NCBI RefSeq assembly: GCF_017873245.1
Contig: NZ_JAGGJY010000021.1
Location: 1-54,445, forward strand
Direction: 5' to 3'
Source: Clostridium tertium
GTDB lineage: Bacteria; Bacillota; Clostridia; Clostridiales; Clostridiaceae
DNA length: 54,445 nt
How positions within the stretch are numbered: position 1 is the stretch's first letter; every line of letters starts with the position of its first letter. Below the pieces are notes generated by a model, which saw only the letters and a list, made by a program, of their open reading frames with translations, was not told the DNA's origin and searched no databases. Made by a program: the position numbers and the translations under genes. This document shows, one piece after another, positions 33,981 through 44,548 of the stretch.

Positions 33981-34317
33981 GTATGGAAATAAAAAAAGAA
34001 AGATGGTGGGTTTCCATCTTTCAACTATGGTATAAAAGGGTATTGAGAATTTATGAGAGGTTATATGGTCAATAACCTCTTTTATAATACGACATATTTT
34101 ATTATATGTCAACATATTATTTAAAAAAATACAAAAAAAACTTAAACTGTTTTTATAATTCGACATTTATTTAGATAAACAATCCTATAATGTAAATAAG
34201 AGTAATTAAAATGTTGAAATTTGATTTTTTTATTTTTAGAAACATTTTAAATAAGTATGAATAAATATATATAGTCATAAATATATATAATACTAGGTAT
34301 CGTATGGGAGGGATTAT
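33981..34317 (+). other. 337-base region with three hairpins, no gene
   Basis: There is no open frame of note. It holds hairpins GAAAGATGG/CCATCTTTC (33998-34022), AGAGGTTAT/ATAACCTCT (34056-34080, followed by TTTATAAT) and GACATAT/ATATGTC (34091-34110). These could be a small RNA downstream of veg or remnants of terminators. The 3' part is the sipL-like promoter region, with a CATAAATA (34276-34283) that could be a sigma-E type -10, but no good -35. Confidence 0.3.
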
Positions 34318-35901
34318 ATGTCACAAATAGATGTAATAAAAGAAGTCGTTCGTTATGAACAATTACTTAGAGAAAATTCAACTAATCATGTACTAAAGGG
34401 AGAATATCTAATAAGAGATTCACAATATCCTGATATGAAAGAAGTATTGGGAGTAGATGCAAAAGCTACCATAACTAATAAGGAAATTCTTGGAGACAAG
34501 ATTATGGTAGAAGGGCAATTAAATTATATAGTATTCTATTTACCAAAGGATGAAACTATAACAGATTCACCATCAAATAAAATACATTCAGTTGTTTTTA
34601 CTGATAAATTCGCCAACTATCTTGATCTTAATAGTGATGAACATAATATATTATGCGATGTTGAAGGTGAGATAGAACATATTGAAGCTGATTGGATGAA
34701 TGAAAGAAAAGTAGGTATTGATGGTATACTAACTTTAAAATGGGAAGTTTATAAAAATGGCGAATTTGAATATGTAAAAGATATAGAAGGTAAAGAAGAT
34801 ATACAAATTAGGAAAAAGGATGAAACTCTTAATGGTGTAAAAGGGGAAAAAGAAGTTGATTTAATAGGAAAATCTATGCTTAAGGTAACTATGGATAAAC
34901 CTGAAATTGAAGAAGTTTTAAAGTGTGCAATGAACGTTCATAAAAAGGAAATCAAGATTGTAGAAGATAAAGTATATGTTGGTTGCTATTGTAGAATTGA
35001 GGTATTATATAAAGGTAAAGAAAATAAGGAACTTATAACTTTACAAGATGATGTTTATCTATCAAAAGAAGAAGAAATGCCTGGAATATCAAGTGATATG
35101 ATTAGTTCATTAAATTTAGGTATTAAAGATCAACAATGTGCAATTAATTTAGATGATTTAGGTGAAAATAGAGTAGTAGATATAGAGTTCTTAGTTAAAG
35201 GAAGAGTTAAAGTTTATTCAAGAGATAAGATTGAAATGTTAAAAGATGCATACTGTCCAACTATGAATATTGATCTTGAAAAAGATAATAAAGAGTTTGG
35301 AGCTATACATTCAATAACAAACATAGAAGCTATGGCTAAAGATAGCATAGAACTAAAAAATGAAGAAGAGAGATTAGAACAAATAATATGCGTAACTGGT
35401 CATCCTATTATTACAGATAAAATTGTTGAGGATGATAAAGTTAAAATTGAAGGAATAGTTAAGGTATCTGTTATTTATAAACTTGCAGGTGAAGACTTAA
35501 ATTATGGTATGGTAACAGGTAAGGTTCCATTTATTACTGCTGCAGATATAAAAGATACTAAAAAGGGTATGAATGCATTAATTAAAGTATCTCTAGAAAC
35601 TTTAGATGCTAATATAGAAGGTAACTCAATTTCTATAAGAGCTAATGTTGGACTTACTATAAAGGTTTGTTACAAAGTAAATAAAGAATGTGTAATAGAT
35701 GTTATTGAAGGCCCAGCTGAAGTCAAAGAAAAGAAAGCATCAATAACTATATATGTTGTTGGTGAAGATGATACTTTGTGGGATTTAGCAAAGAGATATA
35801 ATACAACCATGGATGAATTAAATAAATTAAATGAATTAGATGGAAATGAAAACATAAAACCAGGAGATAAATTAATAATACCAGGTAGAGCCATATTTTA
35901 A
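34318..35901 (+). CDS. SipL-like spore morphogenesis protein (DUF3794 + LysM)
   Basis: The 527-residue protein is built of repeated DUF3794 beta domains (about 30-130, 190-300, 350-460; each with the GEI/GxL-N/KV-IxY-type core) and a C-terminal LysM domain (about 474-523, YVVGEDDTLWDLAKRYNT...IKPGDKLIIP). This is the architecture and length of C. difficile SipL, which binds SpoIVA and tethers the coat to the forespore. GGGAGGG lies before the ATG. A strong terminator follows. Confidence 0.88.
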   Translation: MSQIDVIKEVVRYEQLLRENSTNHVLKGEYLIRDSQYPDMKEVLGVDAKATITNKEILGDKIMVEGQLNYIVFYLPKDETITDSPSNKIHSVVFTDKFANYLDLNSDEHNILCDVEGEIEHIEADWMNERKVGIDGILTLKWEVYKNGEFEYVKDIEGKEDIQIRKKDETLNGVKGEKEVDLIGKSMLKVTMDKPEIEEVLKCAMNVHKKEIKIVEDKVYVGCYCRIEVLYKGKENKELITLQDDVYLSKEEEMPGISSDMISSLNLGIKDQQCAINLDDLGENRVVDIEFLVKGRVKVYSRDKIEMLKDAYCPTMNIDLEKDNKEFGAIHSITNIEAMAKDSIELKNEEERLEQIICVTGHPIITDKIVEDDKVKIEGIVKVSVIYKLAGEDLNYGMVTGKVPFITAADIKDTKKGMNALIKVSLETLDANIEGNSISIRANVGLTIKVCYKVNKECVIDVIEGPAEVKEKKASITIYVVGEDDTLWDLAKRYNTTMDELNKLNELDGNENIKPGDKLIIPGRAIF

Positions 35902-35925
35902 TTTATAATAATAATTAGAATATTC

Positions 35926-35976
35926 AATAATGATTATAGAATAGATTTTTATTTGTTCTATAATCATTATTTTTTT
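35926..35976 (+). terminator. terminator after the sipL-like gene
   Basis: A stem of about 16 bp, AATGATTATAGAA... with TTCTATAATCATT, is followed by seven T's. Confidence 0.85.
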
Positions 35977-36065
35977 GCCAACAAAAATGGTAATTACACC
36001 TTATAGTGAATAATATTATGCTGGGGTGGATAAAATAAGGAATGCATAAGATAAGAGGTGAAAAA

Positions 36066-36902
36066 ATGTCAGAAAAAATTAAAGGCGATTTAATAATAAT
36101 TGGAGGCGCAGAAGATAAAGAAGGCGATAAAGAAATATTAAAAAAAGTCTGTGGTTCAATAGATAAAGAAAAAGATAATATTTTAATTGCTACAATAGCA
36201 ACAGAATATCCAAAAGAAGCATTAGAAAAATATACTAAAGTATTTAAGCAATTAGGAGTTAATAATATAAAAGGATTGAATATAAAAGAGAGGGCTGATT
36301 CACTAGAGGAAGCAAATATAAAACTGGTAGGCGAAGCATCACTTATATTCTTTACAGGTGGGGATCAATTACGCATAACAAGCTTAATAGGGGGAACTCC
36401 TATTTATGATGCTTTAAAAGAGGCAAGTTCTAGAGGATGTATAATAGTTGGAACATCTGCAGGGGCTTCTGTTATGAGTGATACTATGGTGGTTAAAGGG
36501 GAAGATGATGAGTCCCCAAGAAAATGTACTTTAAAAATGGCACCTGGTCTTGGTTTTGTAAAAGGAATAATGATAGATCAACATTTTGCGCAAAGAGGAA
36601 GAATTGGGAGGTTATTAACAGGAATAGCTCAAAATCCAGAAGTTTTAGGAATTGGAATAGATGAGGACACGGCTATAGTGGTAAAAGATAGTGGAATAGC
36701 ACAAGTTGTAGGTACAGGAGCTGTATATTTTCTAGACGCTAGAAATATAACACATAGCAATGTATCTGAGCAATACTATGATGAAGTATTAAGTATGTTT
36801 AATGTAAGTTTACATGTATTAAAAGAAGGAGATAGATTTAATCTCCTAACTAAGTTACCTTTTGAGGAGGATAATAGTAAAGATGAAAATAATAGAGACT
36901 AA
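36066..36902 (+). CDS. cphB: cyanophycinase
   Basis: The 278-residue serine peptidase (family S51) has the nucleophile in GTSAGASV (Ser131), FFTGGDQLR (96-103) and DQHFAQRGRIGRLL. It cleaves cyanophycin (multi-L-arginyl-poly-aspartate) to beta-Asp-Arg dipeptides. The start at 36066 has GAGGTGA six bases ahead; an upstream in-frame ATG at 36042 has no site. Its end overlaps the cphA start by 20 bases, so the pair is translationally coupled. Degradation and synthesis are thus made from one message. Confidence 0.92.
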   Translation: MSEKIKGDLIIIGGAEDKEGDKEILKKVCGSIDKEKDNILIATIATEYPKEALEKYTKVFKQLGVNNIKGLNIKERADSLEEANIKLVGEASLIFFTGGDQLRITSLIGGTPIYDALKEASSRGCIIVGTSAGASVMSDTMVVKGEDDESPRKCTLKMAPGLGFVKGIMIDQHFAQRGRIGRLLTGIAQNPEVLGIGIDEDTAIVVKDSGIAQVVGTGAVYFLDARNITHSNVSEQYYDEVLSMFNVSLHVLKEGDRFNLLTKLPFEEDNSKDENNRD

Positions 36903-39507
36903 GGTCTTTAAAGGGAAAAATATCTATTCTCATAAAAAGTGCATAAGAATAGATGTAGATTTAGAAGGATACTGTGAAACACCAAGTAAAGATATAGAAG
37001 ATTTTAATGATAATCTTATTAGTATGATTCCAGAACTAAATACACATAGATGTGGAATTAACGAAGAAAGAGGATTCGTAAAAAGGTTAAGAGAAGGAAC
37101 ATATTTAGCTCATATATGTGAACATATTACTATAGCAATACAGAATAAATTAGGAATAGACGTGCATTATGGGAAATCTAGAGAAATAAAGGATGACCAT
37201 TATTATATAATTTATCAATATATATATGAAAATGTAGCGATAGAAAGCTCTAAGCTAGCGGTTGATATAATAAATGCATTGATAAATAAGATACCTATAA
37301 ATTATGATGAAAGAATAGAATTATTAGAATATATTTTGAAAGATGAAACAATGGGACCTAGTACAAAATCAATATGTGATTATGCTAATAAAGTTGGATT
37401 GCCAGTCATTACTCTTGGAAATGGGGAGTTTCATCAAATAGGATATGGTAAGCAAGGAAGGGTAATTGAAGCATCGATAGGAACTAATACTAATTGTGTT
37501 TCAGTTGATATTTCTTGCAATAAATTGTTAACAAAAGAACTATTAGGAATACAGAATATCCCAGTTGCGAAAGGACTTAAAGTAAAAAATATAATAGATT
37601 TATTAAAGAGCGCGGAAGAAATAGGATATCCAGTTGTGCTAAAACCTCAGTATGGAAATCAAGGGAAGGGTGTAGTTCTTAATATTAAAAATGAAAAAGA
37701 ATTGCTAAATGCTTATAATACTGTTAAAGATAAGTTTAAAGATATAATTATAGAAAAATATTATAAAGGAAATGACTTTAGAGTTTGTGTAGTTAACTAC
37801 AAAGTTGTAGCTGTATCTCTTAGAATGCCACCTTATGTAAAGGGAAATGGAATTAATACTATAAGAGAACTTATAGATAAATTAAATGATAACCCTGAAA
37901 GAGGAGAAGATCATGAAAAATCATTGACTAAAATAAAGATTGATGAAGAAGTTATTAAATGTATAAATGAAAAAGGAAAGGTATTAGATGATATTTTAGC
38001 TTCTGGAGAAACTATATATTTAAGGAAAAATGCAAATTTATCAACTGGTGGAGAGGCTATAGATTATACGGATGAAATATGTGAAGAAAATATAAATTTA
38101 TGTATAAGAGCTGCTAAAACTCTAAATTTAGATATATGTGGAATAGATATATGTACAGAAGATATATCAAAACCTATATATAATAATGGAATAATCATGG
38201 AGGTTAATGCTGCCCCAGGACTTAGAATGCATTTAAATCCAAGTAGTGGTATTCCAAGGGATATAGGTAAAGAAATAGTTAATATGTTATATAATGATAG
38301 ACCTTATAATATACCTGTTATTTCAATAACAGGAACTAATGGTAAAACAACGACAACAAGGGTAATAAGTCATACTTTAAGTAAAATGGGATACTGTGTA
38401 GGAATGACAAGTACTAGCGGGATATATATAAACAATGAATGTATAGATAGTGGTGATGATACAGGATTTGATAGTGCTAAAGCTGTTTTATTAAATCACG
38501 ATGTTGATGTAGCAGTTCTAGAAACAGCAAGAGGTGGAATGATTAAAAAAGGATTAGCCTATGATTTAGCAGATGTAGCGGTAATAACCAATATAAGAGA
38601 AGATCATTTAGGGATTGATGGAGTAGATAGCATGGAAGAGTTATGCTATGTTAAATCATTAGTAGGAGAGGCTGTTAAAGAAGATGGGTATGTTGTACTA
38701 AATGCTGATGATTATTGGAGTAAATCAATATTAAATAGAATAAAAGCTAATATAATATTTTTTAGCAAGGATTCCAATAACCCACTCCTAAAACAAAGTA
38801 AAATAAGTAATATATCCGTTTATTTAGAAAATGATGATATAGTAGTTTCCAATAAAGGGAAGGAATATGTTATATGCGGGATAAAAGAAGTTCCGATAAC
38901 TTTAGATGGAAAATTAACTTTTAATATTGAAAATATATTAGCAATATGTGGAGCTCTAGTAGGAATGGGAATAGACTATTGCATGATAAAAAATGGAATT
39001 ACAACCTATCTATTAAATTCACATAAAAATTCAGGTAGATTTAATTGTTATGATATAAATGGTATAAATGTTATATTAGATTATGGACATAACATAGATG
39101 GGTATAATTCAGTTCTTTCAGCAGTGAAAGAAATTAATAGTGGGATGTTATATGGAGTAATAGGTATTCCGGGAGATAGGACTAACGGCACAGCAAAAGA
39201 AATAGGAAAGATATCATCTAAATATCTAGACTATATTATAGTTAAAGAAGATAAAGATTTAAGGGGAAGAAAACAAGGGGAAGTCGCTGAATTAATAGTT
39301 GATGGTATAATGGAAGATAGTGATGGAAAGAAATATGAGGTTATATTAAGTGAAGAAGATGCATTTGAAAAAGCACTTAATATGGCTAAGCGTGGGGATA
39401 CAGTAATAGTGTTTTTTGAAGATATGAAACCGTTGGTAAGTATTATAAATAAATTTTCAAGTTACAAGGAAGAAATAAATATATATAATATTGAAGCTTT
39501 AAATTAG
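36883..39507 (+). CDS. cphA: cyanophycin synthetase
   Basis: The 874-residue protein has an N-terminal domain (1-160), an ATP-grasp domain (about 170-475, with VVLKPQYGNQGKGV and ICGIDICTED...VNAAPGLRMH) and a Mur-ligase domain starting at VISITGTNGKTTTTR (P-loop G484-T491). It polymerises Asp and Arg into cyanophycin with two ATP per unit. The start is set at ATG 36883; the strong GAGGAGG (36864-36870) is 12 bases ahead, slightly long. In C. perfringens, cyanophycin genes have been linked to spore assembly, and here they stand between sipL-like and spoIIR. Confidence 0.95.
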   Translation: MKIIETKVFKGKNIYSHKKCIRIDVDLEGYCETPSKDIEDFNDNLISMIPELNTHRCGINEERGFVKRLREGTYLAHICEHITIAIQNKLGIDVHYGKSREIKDDHYYIIYQYIYENVAIESSKLAVDIINALINKIPINYDERIELLEYILKDETMGPSTKSICDYANKVGLPVITLGNGEFHQIGYGKQGRVIEASIGTNTNCVSVDISCNKLLTKELLGIQNIPVAKGLKVKNIIDLLKSAEEIGYPVVLKPQYGNQGKGVVLNIKNEKELLNAYNTVKDKFKDIIIEKYYKGNDFRVCVVNYKVVAVSLRMPPYVKGNGINTIRELIDKLNDNPERGEDHEKSLTKIKIDEEVIKCINEKGKVLDDILASGETIYLRKNANLSTGGEAIDYTDEICEENINLCIRAAKTLNLDICGIDICTEDISKPIYNNGIIMEVNAAPGLRMHLNPSSGIPRDIGKEIVNMLYNDRPYNIPVISITGTNGKTTTTRVISHTLSKMGYCVGMTSTSGIYINNECIDSGDDTGFDSAKAVLLNHDVDVAVLETARGGMIKKGLAYDLADVAVITNIREDHLGIDGVDSMEELCYVKSLVGEAVKEDGYVVLNADDYWSKSILNRIKANIIFFSKDSNNPLLKQSKISNISVYLENDDIVVSNKGKEYVICGIKEVPITLDGKLTFNIENILAICGALVGMGIDYCMIKNGITTYLLNSHKNSGRFNCYDINGINVILDYGHNIDGYNSVLSAVKEINSGMLYGVIGIPGDRTNGTAKEIGKISSKYLDYIIVKEDKDLRGRKQGEVAELIVDGIMEDSDGKKYEVILSEEDAFEKALNMAKRGDTVIVFFEDMKPLVSIINKFSSYKEEINIYNIEALN

Positions 39508-39554
39508 AGTTTGAGTATTCCTAGTTTACTATATTACTAAAAAAATATATAATT

Positions 39555-39592
39555 AAAATAAACTTCAGAGTTATCTCTGAAGTTTATTTTAA
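39555..39592 (+). terminator. terminator after cphA
   Basis: A perfect 16-bp stem AAAATAAACTTCAGAG / CTCTGAAGTTTATTTT has a four-base loop. Confidence 0.85.
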
Positions 39593-39627
39593 AATATTCA
39601 TATTATAGTTGAAAGGAAACAAAAAGT

Positions 39628-40470
39628 ATGAGAATGAAAGCTTATGCTAAGGTAAATATATCTTTAGATATAGTAGGAAAGAGAGAAGATGGGTATCATT
39701 TATTAGAGATGATTATGCAATCTATAGACTTGTATGATGAAATAGTTATAGAAAAGCAAAAAAAGGAAATAACTATAAAATGTAATAAACCATATGTCCC
39801 AACGGATGAAAGAAACTTAGCTTATAAGGCTGCCCAATTATTTATTGAAAAGTATAATATAGATAGTGGAGTAAATATAAATATAAAAAAGAATATACCA
39901 GTATGTGCAGGCTTGGCAGGTGGAAGTACTGATGCAGCAACTGTTTTAAAGATAATGAATTCTCTATTTAACATTAATGCATCTGATGAGGAATTAATGA
40001 TTCTTGGGCTGAGATTAGGTGCAGATGTTCCTTATTGTATAAAGGGTGGAACTGCTTTGTGTAAAGGTATAGGCGAAGAAGTTACAGCGCTAAAGGGGTT
40101 TAAAGATAAGGTTATAGTCCTAGTTAAACCACCATTTGGTGTATCTACTAATAGCGTATATCAAGAATTTAATATAGAAAAAGCTAGAAATCATCCCAAT
40201 ACAAACTTAATAATAGATGCTATTAATAATGATAATCTAAAAATGGTTTGTGACAATATGAAAAATTTACTTGAAAATGTTACTTTGAGAAAACATAAAA
40301 TTCTTATAAATATTAAAGAGGAGATGAGGCATAACGGAGCTATGGGAACTATGATGAGTGGTAGTGGACCTACTGTTTTTGCATTTTTTGATGATATGCT
40401 TAAAGCTCAAAGATGCTTCGAAAAAATGAAAGAAAAGTACTCTGATGTATTTATTACAAGAACAAATTAG
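39628..40470 (+). CDS. ispE: 4-diphosphocytidyl-2-C-methyl-D-erythritol kinase IspE
   Basis: The 280-residue GHMP kinase has KAYAKVNISLDIVGKREDGYH at the N-terminus, the ATP-binding PVCAGLAGGSTDAA (about 91-104) and a C-terminal MMSGSGPTVFA. It phosphorylates CDP-ME in the MEP isoprenoid pathway. It thereby feeds precursors that the polyprenyl synthase at 23003 uses. The ATG at 39628 is taken; the one two codons later is possible. Confidence 0.95.
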   Translation: MRMKAYAKVNISLDIVGKREDGYHLLEMIMQSIDLYDEIVIEKQKKEITIKCNKPYVPTDERNLAYKAAQLFIEKYNIDSGVNINIKKNIPVCAGLAGGSTDAATVLKIMNSLFNINASDEELMILGLRLGADVPYCIKGGTALCKGIGEEVTALKGFKDKVIVLVKPPFGVSTNSVYQEFNIEKARNHPNTNLIIDAINNDNLKMVCDNMKNLLENVTLRKHKILINIKEEMRHNGAMGTMMSGSGPTVFAFFDDMLKAQRCFEKMKEKYSDVFITRTN

Positions 40471-40477
40471 TTTGTAA

Positions 40478-40506
40478 GTATAAACCTCCGAAATATGGCA
40501 ATAATT
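40478..40506 (+). promoter_or_regulatory. sigma-F (forespore) type promoter of spoIIR
   Basis: GTATA (40478-40482), 14 bases, then GGCAATAATT (40497-40506) fits the sigma-F/sigma-G consensus GYWTA and GGNRANANTW at every defined base. It lies 22 bases before the spoIIR start. spoIIR is a known sigma-F target, so motif and gene agree. Confidence 0.75.
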
Positions 40507-40528
40507 TAGCTATAAGGGGGTTTTAAAA

Positions 40529-41194
40529 ATGAGAAAAAGAATTTTTATTATTATTTGTTTAATATTTATTATATTTAGTATTACAGGATGCTCGAGCTCT
40601 ATTATTGGACAAGGTAATGAAGAAAATAATGAATTGGCTTATGAAGATATTGTAAATGAGATAATAAGATTTCATGTTATAGCTAATAGCGATAGTGAAG
40701 AAGATCAAAATTTAAAATTAAAGGTAAGAGATAAAGTTATAGAGTATGTTTCAGATAAATTAAAGGATTGTAAAGATTTAAGTGAAGCAAGAGAATTTAT
40801 AGTTAATAATAAATCTACAATAGAATCTATTGCAAAAGATACTATTATTGAAAATGGATATTCATATGAAGTAACAAGTATGCTTTCAAGAGAAAATTTC
40901 CCTGATAAGGTTTATGGTGACTTAGTTTTTCCTCAAGGAGAATATGAGGCTTATAGAATTTTAATAGGTGAAGCAAAAGGACAAAATTGGTGGTGTGTAA
41001 TGTTTCCTCCTTTGTGTTTTGTAGATGGAACAAAGGATGCGGTGGATTCTAAGGAAATTGAAAAAAAGATATCTGAAGGAAAAGATAAAGATGAAAATGA
41101 TATAAAGTCTACAACTAAAAATAAAAATAAAAAAGCTAAGATTAAATTTAAATCTAAAATATTTGAAGTTCTGTTTAAAGACAAGGAGAAATAA
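40529..41194 (+). CDS. spoIIR: stage II sporulation protein R
   Basis: The 221-residue protein has an N-terminal hydrophobic segment (5-20) with Cys21 in SITGC, so it may be a lipoprotein or a secreted protein. The SpoIIR core is clear: IIRFHVIANSDSEEDQNLKLKVRDKV, then NFPDKVYGDLVFPQGEYEAYRILIGEAKGQNWWCVMFPPLCF. SpoIIR is made in the forespore and triggers SpoIIGA to process pro-sigma-E in the mother cell. The Lys-rich tail (170-221) is unusually charged. Confidence 0.94.
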   Translation: MRKRIFIIICLIFIIFSITGCSSSIIGQGNEENNELAYEDIVNEIIRFHVIANSDSEEDQNLKLKVRDKVIEYVSDKLKDCKDLSEAREFIVNNKSTIESIAKDTIIENGYSYEVTSMLSRENFPDKVYGDLVFPQGEYEAYRILIGEAKGQNWWCVMFPPLCFVDGTKDAVDSKEIEKKISEGKDKDENDIKSTTKNKNKKAKIKFKSKIFEVLFKDKEK

Positions 41195-41347
41195 TCTATA
41201 AAAGTTAAAATATAAATCTTGATAATTTATGATAATAAATTTAAACTATACTTTATAAACAAATTATAAGATGATAAAAATTAAATATGAAGCTAAAGTA
41301 TATTACTAAATAAAAATATTTTATTAAATTTAAAGGCTTATATATGA

Positions 41348-41437
41348 TTTAGACAAGCTTATTTTAGTTTTTATGATATTAAGGACGAAGAATTACAAAA
41401 GTATTTAAAAGATATAAAGTTAAATGGAGGGGATTAG
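41348..41437 (+). pseudogene. possible 3' remnant of a gene before the DUF1934 gene
   Basis: In one frame, 29 codons without a stop read FRQAYFSFYDIKDEELQKYLKDIKLNGGD, written here only to describe composition: charged, amphipathic, protein-like. They end in TAG immediately before the next ATG. There is no start codon, and upstream of 41347 all frames are full of stops. It may be the eroded tail of a lost gene or chance. Confidence 0.25.
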
Positions 41438-41854
41438 ATGAAAAAGAAAGCAGTTATATCATTAAGAAGTTTTAATGATTTAGATAAGGATGATGTTATA
41501 GAAGTTGTTACCCCAGGAGAGTTTTTTGTAACAGAAGATGGATTTAAAGCTGTATATGAAGAGACAGAAATATCAGGAATGAATGGAACAACAACTACTC
41601 TAACTATGCTTGATGATGCTTTATTACTTGAGAGGGAAGGTAGTACAAGTGCAAAAATGGATTTTAAGAAAGGTGAGACTTCTATATCATTATATAATAC
41701 TCCATATGGAGTTTTAGATCTACAAATACATACAGAATATTTAGAAGTGGATATAAATGAAAATGGCGGTGACATAGTAGCTAAATATTCAATGGAGCTT
41801 GCTGGACAACCTCCGATAACAACTAAATTAGCAGTAAATGTTAAGACAAATTAA
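41438..41854 (+). CDS. DUF1934 (YwiB-like) calycin-fold protein
   Basis: The 138-residue protein is a beta barrel of the YwiB/DUF1934 family: KKKAVISLRSFN at the start, ISGMNGTTTTLTMLDDALLLEREGS in the middle and YSMELAGQPPITTKLAVNV at the end. GGAGGGG precedes the ATG. The function is unknown; the family is often near argS or pyrG in Firmicutes. It may be a small-ligand binding protein. Confidence 0.85.
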   Translation: MKKKAVISLRSFNDLDKDDVIEVVTPGEFFVTEDGFKAVYEETEISGMNGTTTTLTMLDDALLLEREGSTSAKMDFKKGETSISLYNTPYGVLDLQIHTEYLEVDINENGGDIVAKYSMELAGQPPITTKLAVNVKTN

Positions 41855-41866
41855 ATTAAAATCATT

Positions 41867-41917
41867 AATCTTAGTAACTAAAGGGATATTTAAACTTTTT
41901 TACTAAGATTTTTATTT
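41867..41917 (+). terminator. terminator after the DUF1934 gene
   Basis: AATCTTAGTA (41867-41876) pairs with TACTAAGATT (41901-41910), followed by T's. The loop is 24 bases. Confidence 0.6.
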
Positions 41918-41980
41918 TTTAAATAGAAATGAATATATACTATAAATAATGGAAATAATATAGAAAATAGAGGTGATATT

Positions 41981-42283
41981 GTGAATTGTGCAAATAACTT
42001 AGACAAAACAACTATAGTTATAAATGTTTTATGTGCACACTTAGGAATTGACGCAATAGAAATTAATGAAAAATTAAAAAAGAAAGAAAATAAATATATA
42101 TTTCTTTTGTTATTAAAGAATTATAAATGTCTTGATAAGGAAAAAGTAAAAGAAATGCTTGAGGTTATTAGTGATAAGAGTATTAATTATAATATTAATA
42201 AAGCTCAAGAAAAATTATTGGTAAATAAAGAGTTTAGAGAAATGTATTTCAAAATTGAAGAGGGATTAAATAAAATAATATAA
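41981..42283 (+). CDS. small conserved-looking helical protein of unknown function
   Basis: The 100-residue protein starts at GTG with GAGGTGAT five bases ahead. It is Lys/Glu/Asn-rich and almost all helical by composition, with no signal peptide and three cysteines (residues 3, 18 and 49). No family is recognised. It sits between the DUF1934 gene and pyrG, with an A/T-only stem (42286-42318) behind it. A strong ribosome site and open frame make it likely real. Confidence 0.6.
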   Translation: MNCANNLDKTTIVINVLCAHLGIDAIEINEKLKKKENKYIFLLLLKNYKCLDKEKVKEMLEVISDKSINYNINKAQEKLLVNKEFREMYFKIEEGLNKII

Positions 42284-42285
42284 AT

Positions 42286-42320
42286 AAAAATAAAAAAGTA
42301 CTAGAATTTTTTATTTTTCT
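42286..42320 (+). terminator. weak A/T-only terminator
   Basis: AAAAATAAAAAA (42286-42297) pairs with TTTTTTATTTTT (42307-42318). Confidence 0.4.
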
Positions 42321-42427
42321 ATGATATCATACTACTTATTAAATTTAGGCATTATAAACCCATCATAAATAGTGAGGTAATTATGATTATATCAAGTAGG
42401 GGATTTAGTGTCAAGAAAATAAATTAA

Positions 42428-44056
<1,629 letters not shown>

Positions 44057-44548
44057 TTATTAAATAGATATCAGAAATCTATTTAATATAAAATTTAATT
44101 TATTTAAGTTCAAGTAAAATTTATTTACTTAAAAAGTTAATCTTTTATTTTTCTAAAGGAAATTGCATTTCGTGAGACCCTTTTAAACCATTTATTTTAC
44201 TTACTTAAAGACTTTTTTAAACTTGAATAGAAATTTTTATCTATTATTTATATATGCGCAAAAAGGGAAGTTCGAATTAGAACTTCCCTTTTTATTAGAT
44301 AATATCAAAACTTATTTTGATACAGCTTTTTTTATTAAAAACAATATATAAATAAGTTACTAGAACAATGACTTTATTTATATACTATAAGTTACTTAGA
44401 TATTTTTTAGTATTAAATCATCATAGTAATTTATATATTTGAATATATTTAAATACTTTTAGTGGAATAAAGATAGACATATATGAGATAATTTTAGTAA
44501 AATAATTTGTATAAAAGATACAAATATATTATAAGAGGATTTAAGCTT
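44057..44548 (+). other. 492-base intergenic region after pyrG
   Basis: It contains a small hairpin right after pyrG (ATTAAATAGAT/ATCTATTTAAT, about 44059-44085) and a strong terminator (44259-44296). The remaining 250 bases are very AT-rich with no gene and no promoter that I can defend. Confidence 0.5.
44259..44296 (+). terminator. strong terminator downstream of pyrG
   Basis: AAAAAGGGAAGTTC and GAACTTCCCTTTTT form a 14-bp stem with a T tract; the loop is six bases. Confidence 0.85.

Noticed and set aside
34255..34283. sigma-E promoter before the sipL-like gene
   Set aside because: The CATAAATA fits a -10, but the sequence 14 bases upstream is a poor -35. The AT-rich setting makes chance matches common.
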